DNA of 59,374 nucleotides from Paludibacteraceae bacterium (GTDB taxonomy: Bacteria; Bacteroidota; Bacteroidia; Bacteroidales; Paludibacteraceae). Location: the NCBI GenBank assembly GCA_016937795.1, contig JAFGVV010000060.1, positions 1-59,374 of the forward strand, read 5' to 3'. The notes under the pieces are model-generated. The model did no database searches, was not told where the DNA came from, and saw nothing but the letters and a program-made list of their open reading frames with translations. Positions 29,327 to 36,978 of the stretch are shown here, one piece after another. Position 1 is the stretch's first letter, and each line of letters begins with the position of its first letter. Position numbers and translations under genes: made by a program.

Positions 29327-30844
29327 ATGAACAAGAAATCAATCATACTATCATGCCTTCTGGCTTTTTGCCTCGCATTATCAGCACAAAACTATGTAGC
29401 TGTAAGCCCCGGAGCCAGCGACGAAGATATTCTGAAAGCAGCACTGGCTGTACGCCCTTCCGAACGCCAAATGAATTGGCAGGAAATGGAATATTACGGA
29501 TTTATACATTTCGGAATCAACACTTTTACCGGACAGGAATGGAGCGACGGTACTAATCCACCAGAACTGTTTAACCCTACAGCGCTCGATGCCGAACAGT
29601 GGGTAAAAACCTTTAAGGCTGCCGGTATGAAAGGTATGATTCTGACAGCGAAACATCACGATGGGTTTTGCCTCTGGCCAACCAAAACGACTTCATATTC
29701 CGTACAAAAATCACCCTGGCGCAACGGTCAGGGCGATTTGGTACGCGAAGTAGCCGATGCCTGTCGTCGTCACGGTCTGAAAATGGGCATTTATTTATCG
29801 CCCTGGGATCGCAACCATCCCACTTATGGCGATTCGCCGGCCTACAATCAGATTTTTCGCGATCAGCTGACCGAATTACTCACCAACTACGGCGAAATGT
29901 TCGAAGTGTGGTTCGACGGTGCCAATGGTGAAGGTCCAAACGGAAAAGTGCAGCAATACGATTTTGAATCGTTTTATACTCTGATCCGCCGCCTGCAACC
30001 CAAAGCCGTCATTGCCATTATGGGTCCCGATGTACGCTGGGTGGGCAACGAAGCCGGACGCGGACGCGATCCCGAATGGAGCGCATTGCCTGTGGGAGCT
30101 GCCTCCCGCCGCACCATTGCCGAAAACTCACAGCAAAATGTAACCGAAAATATGTTTGTTCCCAAAGATGCGCGTGGTGCCGATTTGGGAAGTCGCCACT
30201 TACTCAAAGACACCGAAGCCATGATCTGGTATCCATCCGAAGTCGACACTTCCATTCGTCCGGGCTGGTTTTACCATGCTAATCAGGACGATAAAGTAAA
30301 AAGCGTGGACAAACTGGAGGATATTTACTATACTTCCATAGGAATGAACTCCACTTTGTTGCTGAATATTCCTCCCGATCAACGTGGATTGATTCACGAC
30401 AACGACATCAAACATTTGCTGGAGCTCCGCAAGCGTATCGACAATACTTTTGCAAACAATATTTTAAAAAGTGCCAAAATAAAAGCCAAAAGCAACGGAC
30501 GAAAATACAGCGCAAACCGCAACATTACCGATGCTGACAAACTAAGTTTCTGGAGAGCCGCCACAACCGACAAGGACCCTGTAATTGAATTCAGTTTTTG
30601 CAAGCCTACAAGCTGCGATCGCCTTCTGTTGCAGGAAAATATCCGCAACGGACAACGAATCGAAAATTTTATATTCGAGGTTTACAACAACGGACAGTGG
30701 AAAAAAGTAGCCGAAGGAAAAACGGTAGGATACAAACGCATACTTCGATTCGAAAAAACAACCTTCAGCAAAGCACGTATTCGCTTCACAGGCTTCAGGG
30801 CTGCCCCTGAAATTATTGAAGCAGGATTGTATTTAAGTAAATAA
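29327..30844 (+). CDS. Secreted GH29 alpha-L-fucosidase
   Basis: 505 residues with a signal peptide ending at ALSAQ. The GH29 barrel shows FIHFGINTFTGQEW, LTAKHHDGFCLWPTKTT, KMGIYLSPWDRN and the nucleophile Asp197 in EVWFDGANGEG. The C-terminal ~140 residues form a beta-sandwich (FSFCKPTSCDRLLLQENI, ARIRFTGFRAAP), like the F5/8C or GH29 C-terminal domain. The W-D-GANG context and HHDGF are seen in the GH29-B type, which prefers branched alpha-1,3/4-fucose, but the subtype is not certain. Position between GH2 and GH89 suggests removal of Lewis- or H-type fucose before galactosidase action. Probably co-transcribed with both neighbours. Confidence 0.95.
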   Translation: MNKKSIILSCLLAFCLALSAQNYVAVSPGASDEDILKAALAVRPSERQMNWQEMEYYGFIHFGINTFTGQEWSDGTNPPELFNPTALDAEQWVKTFKAAGMKGMILTAKHHDGFCLWPTKTTSYSVQKSPWRNGQGDLVREVADACRRHGLKMGIYLSPWDRNHPTYGDSPAYNQIFRDQLTELLTNYGEMFEVWFDGANGEGPNGKVQQYDFESFYTLIRRLQPKAVIAIMGPDVRWVGNEAGRGRDPEWSALPVGAASRRTIAENSQQNVTENMFVPKDARGADLGSRHLLKDTEAMIWYPSEVDTSIRPGWFYHANQDDKVKSVDKLEDIYYTSIGMNSTLLLNIPPDQRGLIHDNDIKHLLELRKRIDNTFANNILKSAKIKAKSNGRKYSANRNITDADKLSFWRAATTDKDPVIEFSFCKPTSCDRLLLQENIRNGQRIENFIFEVYNNGQWKKVAEGKTVGYKRILRFEKTTFSKARIRFTGFRAAPEIIEAGLYLSK

Positions 30845-30921
30845 CTGGCTGTTTTATCATTTGGATTTTATTGTTCTTCACGGCTTAATCAAGACAATAT
30901 GAAATAAACACACAATCAATC

Positions 30922-33900
30922 ATGAAAAAACACACTTTTCTTGCATTTCTGTGCCTTTCAACAATGCTGTTTGCATGGCCGACCAAAGCTTTAAGCAAAA
31001 CCAACAGCACAGACTATGCAGTTTCTTTCGATGGAAACTCTTCGCTTAAACCAACCGGAACAATTCCACAGTTTGGTGCCACTTTTACCATCTCAGGATG
31101 GATTTTTCCGGCACTTAACACTTCAGGAACCATACGCACAATAGCCGCGTGGGCAACAACAGGCAGTGGCAATGTGGGAAACTTCTTCCGCATCGAGGGC
31201 GACGATAATCTGTTTTACGGACAATGGAACGGCTCCTTTAAAAAAGCCCGATCGACCACGCAACTTAGTTTTGGCAAATGGCAACATGTGGCATTGGTAA
31301 AGGACAATAACACCCTGCGTTTTTACATCAACGGAGTTGAAAGTACAGTTGTTTATACTAGTGGCAGTGCACCAATGGACAACAACTCGGTAAGCGATGG
31401 TTTTCGTTTTGGCGGGATTTATCAAAACGGCACCTTCAAAGAGGCTTTTAAAGGACAAATGAATGATCTGGCCTTTTACACATCGGCCCGCACTGTCGAA
31501 CAAATTGCAGCCGAGTTCAGCAATGGTGTCAACACTTCCGAAGCATCACTTTGGGGATACTGGGATTTTAATGATAAATCAGCTGTGGCCACCGACCTAT
31601 CGGGCAAGGGAAACACATTAACCCTGATGGGCAATATTGTATATACCGAGAAATTGGCCGAAGTAATTCCTGATGGCGGAAGTCTGAGCACCGGACATGT
31701 AAAAAACACTTCAGTTCACGGCTACATATCATCCAATGTTCCGGGTAAACTGTATTGGGCCGTTTATCCATCCTCGAACACAAACATTGGAATCGATCAG
31801 GTAAAAAACGGAACCAATGCTGTAAAATACGGAATCAAAGAATACAAAACACAACCTTACACCGACTTTTGGGTAATCAACGGGCTTACCCCTGCAAACA
31901 CTTATACACTTTACGGAGTACTTGAAGTAACAGGTACCGAACAAAAACTGCTTTCCACCACATTTACAACCACCAACAACACAAAGGATTTAAGCTCACA
32001 AATTAAAGGCGTAAAAGCACTTATGCAACGCCTACTCCCCGAACGTGCAGCCGAATTTGAATTTGCGGCTATCGATCCTGTGGACGATGTACTGGATGTT
32101 TTCGAATTAATATCGGTTGGGAATAAAATTCGCATAAGCGGAAGTTCGGGCACCGCAATGGCTGCCGGCGTTCGTTATTATCTGAACAACTATTGCAATG
32201 CCTCATTTTCGTGGAATGGCGACCAAAACATCCTGCCAGCCACATTGCCTGTGATCACGAACACTATTCGTAAGGAAACCACTTACCGTCATCGCTACGC
32301 ATTGAATTATTGTACGCTCAATTATACTATGTCGTTTTGGGACTGGGAGCGCTGGGAACGCGAAATTGACCTTATGGCCACACAGGGAGTCAACCTCTTT
32401 CTTTCGGGAATCGGCACCGAAGCCGTTTGGCAAAATGTAATGCAGAAATACGGATACTCATTCAGCGAAATACAAAAGTTTATTCCCGGCCCTGCTTATA
32501 CCGCATGGTGGCTAATGGGAAATCTCGAGGGCGAAGGCGGCCCGGTAAGTCAGGAATATATTGACGGACGTGTAGCCTTACAAAAGAAAATCATTGCCCG
32601 CGCAAAAGAACTGGGAATGGAAGTGGTATTACAGGGTTTTTGTGGTTTTGCACCTACCACCATTGGTAGCAAAATCACCGGAATTGCAGTTCACGATCAG
32701 GGCGAATGGGTCAGTGGATACAAGCGTCCGGTGGTCGTAAGCGGGCCGAAAGCTTTTGAACTGGCAGCCAGCTGGTACGAAGAATCCATTAAATTGTTTG
32801 GTACAGCTAAATATTATGGCGGCGACCTGTTTCACGAAGGCGGGAAAGTGCCTGCAGATCTCGATGTCACACAATATGCAGCCGACATTCAGGCCGAAAT
32901 GCTCAAAGCCAACCCCGAAGCAGTCTGGGTTTTGCAATCGTGGCTACACAATCCGAAAACAGAAGTAATTGCCGGACTTAAAAAAGATCAAACCCTGGTG
33001 ATTGACCTTGGCAACGAACGCGATAATGGCTGGCTCAGAGATGCACCTGCTGCATTTACCAATATCCCATGGGTGTACAGCGTAATCCATAATTTTGGTG
33101 GTCGCATGGGGATTTATGCGCGTCTGCAACGCATTGCCGACAATCATTTCGAAATGCAAAGTCACGCACAGAAAGGCAACAACTGGGGAATAGGAATAGC
33201 ACCCGAGGCCATTATTTTCAATCAGGTGGGTTACGATCTGTTATGGGACTTGGTTTGGAAATCAGACAAAATCAATGTGCAGGATTATGTAACAAATTTT
33301 GCTAAATATCGTTATGGTAAGGAATTTGAACACACAACAAACGCTTGGAAAATACTTTCGACCACAGCACTAAACTGTCCCGGCAGCAGTTGGCAGGATG
33401 GAGCATCCGAATCGGTTGTCAATGCGCGTCCCGGACTGGATATCGCAAGAGCCTCATCGTGGTCCACCACCAATTTGTATTACGACCCGAAAACCATTTT
33501 ACCGGCATGGACTTTGATGCTGAAATCGGCCGGTGAGTTCAGCAACAAAACAACCTTCCGTTTCGACCTTGTGGATATTACGCGTCAGTGCCTGGTGAAC
33601 TATGCTCAGGTATTACAAAAGGAAGTCACAACTGCTTTCCGCGCCAAAGATAAAGCTGCTTTTGCGTCCAAAAGTCAGCTTTTTCTCGAACTGATACTGG
33701 ATATCGACAGTCTGCTCCGCACCCGCGAGGAATGTCTCGTAGGCACATGGATAGCCGATGCACGCGCTATGGGCACAAATATTAGCGAAAAAGATCTTTT
33801 CGAAAAAAATGCACGCGCACTGATTACGACCTGGGATACAAAGAAAGATGGCAGCCTGCACGACTACTCACATCGCGAGTGGGCGGGACTCACCAAAAAC

Positions 33901-34635
33901 CTGTACTACGAACGCTGGAAACTGTTCTTCAGCGACCTGCAGGGACAGTTGGATGGCAACACAGCCAAAAACTACAATTATTTCAGCACGCTGGAGTTCC
34001 CCTGGATTACAAAATTCAGCGAAACACACAGCACACAGCCTCAGGGCGACGAAATAGAGATTTCTGCCTTTCTGTACGAAAAATACATGCCGTTGATTTT
34101 GGGGACTGATAAAAAGAGTTTTTCAATCCCGGAGAAACAGGAGGCAGGATATATTGCAGGACAGTTAAGCGTTGCTAATGCCACAAATTACAGCATTCAA
34201 TCGCAGTCGGTAACAGATGCATTCAGCATCGATAATTCCGGAAAAATCACTGTCAACAAAGCAGAACAAATGCTTTTTGCAGTGCATCCTGTTTTCAAAC
34301 TGCGGGTAAAAGCAGGTAACAGCTCCACACCCGAATTTGTAAGTTACACAGATGTGACGATTAATTTGAATACAGTAAGTGCCTTGCGTAATCCGGATAA
34401 AGCCACCGATGTGCAACTTTTCCCGAATCCCACGAAAGATGAATGTCACATCCTGCTTCCATCTGAGCAGGATGTAAAAATATCGGTGTCAGATACAAAG
34501 GGAAAAGTATATCTATCAGGTTGTGATAGCGGCAAATTACTGACTATCAAAACCAGCACATTTCCACGCGGAGTTTATCTGGTAAGTGTCAGTAACAAAA
34601 ACCTCGATAGCAGCATGAAGCTTTTGCTGGAATAA
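30922..34635 (+). CDS. T9SS-secreted GH89 alpha-N-acetylglucosaminidase with N-terminal LamG domain
   Basis: 1237 residues with a signal peptide ending near WPTKALS. Residues about 30-230 are a LamG/concanavalin-like domain (YAVSFDGNSSLKP, WQHVALVKDNNTLRFYING, GQMNDLAFYTSART). A linker domain follows, then the GH89 N-domain, and the GH89 barrel (about 440-800) with RYALNYCTLNYTMSFWDW. Catalytic candidates are Glu639 in YYGGDLFHEGG and Glu762 in GIGIAPEAIIFNQVGYDLLW, aligned with the two glutamates of human NAGLU and the clostridial enzyme. An all-helical C-domain follows (to about 1045), and the C-terminus is a T9SS sorting domain (VQLFPNPTKDECHI, GVYLVSVS). GH89 removes alpha-1,4-linked GlcNAc, known from gastric-type mucin O-glycan ends and from heparan sulfate. 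With fucosidase, galactosidase and sialidase nearby, mucin is the more plausible source. Confidence 0.93.
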   Translation: MKKHTFLAFLCLSTMLFAWPTKALSKTNSTDYAVSFDGNSSLKPTGTIPQFGATFTISGWIFPALNTSGTIRTIAAWATTGSGNVGNFFRIEGDDNLFYGQWNGSFKKARSTTQLSFGKWQHVALVKDNNTLRFYINGVESTVVYTSGSAPMDNNSVSDGFRFGGIYQNGTFKEAFKGQMNDLAFYTSARTVEQIAAEFSNGVNTSEASLWGYWDFNDKSAVATDLSGKGNTLTLMGNIVYTEKLAEVIPDGGSLSTGHVKNTSVHGYISSNVPGKLYWAVYPSSNTNIGIDQVKNGTNAVKYGIKEYKTQPYTDFWVINGLTPANTYTLYGVLEVTGTEQKLLSTTFTTTNNTKDLSSQIKGVKALMQRLLPERAAEFEFAAIDPVDDVLDVFELISVGNKIRISGSSGTAMAAGVRYYLNNYCNASFSWNGDQNILPATLPVITNTIRKETTYRHRYALNYCTLNYTMSFWDWERWEREIDLMATQGVNLFLSGIGTEAVWQNVMQKYGYSFSEIQKFIPGPAYTAWWLMGNLEGEGGPVSQEYIDGRVALQKKIIARAKELGMEVVLQGFCGFAPTTIGSKITGIAVHDQGEWVSGYKRPVVVSGPKAFELAASWYEESIKLFGTAKYYGGDLFHEGGKVPADLDVTQYAADIQAEMLKANPEAVWVLQSWLHNPKTEVIAGLKKDQTLVIDLGNERDNGWLRDAPAAFTNIPWVYSVIHNFGGRMGIYARLQRIADNHFEMQSHAQKGNNWGIGIAPEAIIFNQVGYDLLWDLVWKSDKINVQDYVTNFAKYRYGKEFEHTTNAWKILSTTALNCPGSSWQDGASESVVNARPGLDIARASSWSTTNLYYDPKTILPAWTLMLKSAGEFSNKTTFRFDLVDITRQCLVNYAQVLQKEVTTAFRAKDKAAFASKSQLFLELILDIDSLLRTREECLVGTWIADARAMGTNISEKDLFEKNARALITTWDTKKDGSLHDYSHREWAGLTKNLYYERWKLFFSDLQGQLDGNTAKNYNYFSTLEFPWITKFSETHSTQPQGDEIEISAFLYEKYMPLILGTDKKSFSIPEKQEAGYIAGQLSVANATNYSIQSQSVTDAFSIDNSGKITVNKAEQMLFAVHPVFKLRVKAGNSSTPEFVSYTDVTINLNTVSALRNPDKATDVQLFPNPTKDECHILLPSEQDVKISVSDTKGKVYLSGCDSGKLLTIKTSTFPRGVYLVSVSNKNLDSSMKLLLE

Positions 34636-34775
34636 TATTCAGAACAAAGAGCAAAGAATATAGAGCAAAGACTTGGGAATTTGAGGCATTTAAACACGGA
34701 GACACAAGGACACTGAGAACAAAGACAAAAGACTTTCGAATGTGTGATTATTTGTGGAATCACTTCCGAAATGCG

Positions 34776-34823
34776 AAATCTTCAAATCTTCAAATCTTCA
34801 AATCTTCAAATCTTCAAATTTTC
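34776..34823. repeat. 8-base tandem repeat, AAATCTTC
   Basis: Five perfect copies (34776-34815) and one degenerate copy AAATTTTC, in the gap between the convergent GH89 and esterase genes. The preceding ~140 bases (34636-34775) are A-rich filler with no frame, terminator or promoter that I can support. Confidence 0.85.
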
Positions 34824-34851
34824 AAATCGCAAATACAGACCCTGAAACCCC

Positions 34852-36363
34852 TTACTTCACTTCTATTTTAAATGTGCTTGCCGGTAAACCTTCGCCATTC
34901 ACCAGATTGGCGTCGCTGAAAGGTTTCCAGCCATAATACACAAATCCGGGCTTTTCGGACACAGGAATGATAACCCTGTCACGTTCGACAAAAGCCCGGA
35001 TTTCTGTTTTTCCATCCGTCGAAAAACCTTTTATTTCGTTTCCTGCCGAAGTTTTTAACCCTTCGGAATATTGAAAAGTAATTTCAAGTTGTCCTTTCCG
35101 GTATTTTGCTTTCAGCGGAAGTGGTCCCGAGGGCATGATCTCCTGACCATAATCCTGCGCCAAAGCCCAGCGGGCAAGTCTTTCGCCCACATCTTTTTTG
35201 TTGGTGGGATGCACATCGTGCCGGCTGCCAATATCGCTGCTCACAGCCATGCCTCCATGTCGTACTTTGCGCAGCGTCTGTCGCTGAAGGTCGCGGAACT
35301 GCGGCCAGAAGTGCGACTTATAATGCAATGTATCAATCGATGAAAGTTGCACCCAGTAAAAAGGCATACGCTGATTTTTCCATTCCGCACGGTAATTCCT
35401 CACCATCAGCATGAACAATGCATCGTATTCCTCCACTCTTTCGGTTTCCTGCGCATTGCTTTCGCCCTGATACCAAAGCACTCCTTTTATGGCAAGTTGC
35501 GATAATGATTTTACACCACCTTCGAAAGCAAAACCCGGTTTGTAACCATGATTCGGGCCAAGATCGTCGGCAAAAGCATCAGGCTGCGATCCCACATTCT
35601 GTCGTCCGCGCTCACGGGGCCACACAGGCAGACTTTCGTTATTGAGCCAGTTGCCCGGTTTTACTTTGGGTGCAAATTGTTTGCTTGCAGCCAAAGCTTC
35701 GCGTGCAATAAAAGTCTCAATTGGCGCACCGCCCAGCGACACATTCACAATGCCTACAGGAACGCCCGTGCGCTCAGCCACCATTTTGGCAAAATAAAAA
35801 GCCACCGCACTTTGCGCCGCCAGCGTACTGCTATCACAAACCTGCCATTTCTCCCAACGATAAAATTTTTCGGGTGTCAGTCTTTTCAACAAATCCGGCT
35901 TAAAGGCTTCCCCATACACATAGCGTCCTGCAGGCCATGGATTGCAAAACCGCACCAAAGGCTGATTCGCACTTTTGAGGGCTTGTTTATAATACATCTC
36001 CTTTCCCATTGTCCATTCCATATTGCTTTGTCCTGAACAGAGCCACACATCGCCAATCAATATATTCCGGAGCACAATTTCCGCGCCCCCGGAGCGAACA
36101 ATTAATTCCTGAGGAACAGCGCAACTCTTTCGGGGCGGAAAGTTTACGACCCAGAGCGAATCATTTCCGACCGTGGTACTTTTGGTTTTTCCCCCGAAAA
36201 AAATCTCTACGCCCTCACCCGGAATTCCCCGTCCCGAAACCCGAAACTTTTTATCCCGTTGCACAACCATATTGTCCGAGAAAATTTTGTCCAACACAGG
36301 CGTAGCATTTACATACATTAGAAACCACAGAAAAAAAACAGGGAAAATCAACAATCTTTTCAT
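34852..36363 (-). CDS. Secreted sialate O-acetylesterase-like SGNH hydrolase
   Basis: 503 residues with a signal peptide ending near YVNA. An N-terminal beta-domain (FSDNMVVQRDKKFRVSGRG) precedes the SGNH esterase fold: block I GDVWLCSGQSNMEW with nucleophile Ser113, VNVSLGGAPIETF, the WYQGESNA block near 297-304, and the Asp/His block SSDIGSRHDVHPTNKKDVGERLARW. A jelly-roll insertion occupies the middle. Such enzymes remove 9-O-acetyl groups from sialic acid so that sialidases can act; some relatives de-acetylate plant polysaccharides. Flanking sialidases and mucin-type glycosidases favour the sialate role. It is a single gene, convergent with GH89. Its promoter was not recognised, and a C8A9 homopolymer lies about 80 bases upstream. 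Confidence 0.88.
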   Translation of the reverse strand: MKRLLIFPVFFLWFLMYVNATPVLDKIFSDNMVVQRDKKFRVSGRGIPGEGVEIFFGGKTKSTTVGNDSLWVVNFPPRKSCAVPQELIVRSGGAEIVLRNILIGDVWLCSGQSNMEWTMGKEMYYKQALKSANQPLVRFCNPWPAGRYVYGEAFKPDLLKRLTPEKFYRWEKWQVCDSSTLAAQSAVAFYFAKMVAERTGVPVGIVNVSLGGAPIETFIAREALAASKQFAPKVKPGNWLNNESLPVWPRERGRQNVGSQPDAFADDLGPNHGYKPGFAFEGGVKSLSQLAIKGVLWYQGESNAQETERVEEYDALFMLMVRNYRAEWKNQRMPFYWVQLSSIDTLHYKSHFWPQFRDLQRQTLRKVRHGGMAVSSDIGSRHDVHPTNKKDVGERLARWALAQDYGQEIMPSGPLPLKAKYRKGQLEITFQYSEGLKTSAGNEIKGFSTDGKTEIRAFVERDRVIIPVSEKPGFVYYGWKPFSDANLVNGEGLPASTFKIEVK

Positions 36364-36441
36364 ACAATATCTGATTTAATTAAATATCTGACAACTACTT
36401 TAAGAAACTGTTTGAAAGTATAACAAGCAGACCAAAATCTG

Positions 36442-36458
36442 CCCCCCCCAAAAAAAAA
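36442..36458. repeat. Adjacent C8 and A9 homopolymers upstream of the esterase gene
   Basis: Eight Cs followed by nine As, about 80 bases upstream of the esterase start and just beyond a small GCAGA/TCTGC hairpin (36427-36442). Length changes in such tracts can alter promoter spacing; whether that happens here is unknown. Confidence 0.7.
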
Positions 36459-36534
36459 CCCAATAAGCCTAGATTTGATATCGGATTTGAAAATTCACCA
36501 CAAAATAACTCTAAATTATTTATTTATAAAAACA

Positions 36535-36750
36535 CACTACTGACCTATAAAAAATAGTTTGAATTATTTTTTATAGTTTGTTAGATTCCTCACTACGTTC
36601 GGAAGGACAGGTAATCAACAAGTTAGGCTTTTGGGAGAAGCCAGACTGGCGCCTTCGCCGCCAACCTACCTCCTCCCAACCATAATCAATAGAAAGCATT
36701 GTCATTCAGAGCGTAGCGAAGAATCTCATATATTTAGCCGGTCAGTAGTG
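36535..36750. repeat. Foldback (MITE-like) element, complete copy
   Basis: The ends are the 11-base inverted repeats CACTACTGACC (36535-36545) and GGTCAGTAGTG (36740-36750). Inside, a 27-base segment (36583-36609, beginning AGATTCCTCACTACG) is inverted at 36700-36726 with about 5 mismatches. The centre holds further hairpins (GGCTT/AAGCC). The first 101 bases recur at 59274-59374. There is no reading frame. The rest of the gap 36364-36978 contains only the C8A9 tract and the downstream promoter. Confidence 0.75.
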
Positions 36751-36895
36751 ATTTTAAATAAAAAAAATTTTACATAACAGTCAATTCACCTTCAACACCA
36801 GCATTCAATTTAACGATTCATTAAAAAAACACTCACCATACACAACACCTATTTAATAAATTCCCATACAAATAATGCTCTTTTTACTATTTTTA

Positions 36896-36925
36896 TTTGT
36901 TTTATAAAAATAATTTATATATTTG
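36896..36925 (+). promoter_or_regulatory. Promoter of the first ricin/FIVAR-like T9SS gene
   Basis: TTTG (36896-36899), an 18-base spacer and TATATTTG (36918-36925). The stretch TTTACTATTTTTATTTG around the -33 box is repeated almost exactly before the sialidase at 42.5 kb. Confidence 0.75.
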
Positions 36926-36978
36926 CAGCAGAATAACACACAAGCTTTGTTAAATAAACACTTCTAAAAAAATACGTT

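Noticed and set aside
34776..34823. Possible CRISPR-like array
   Set aside because: Units of 8 bases are directly adjacent without spacers; this is a simple tandem repeat. The same applies to 47357-47411.
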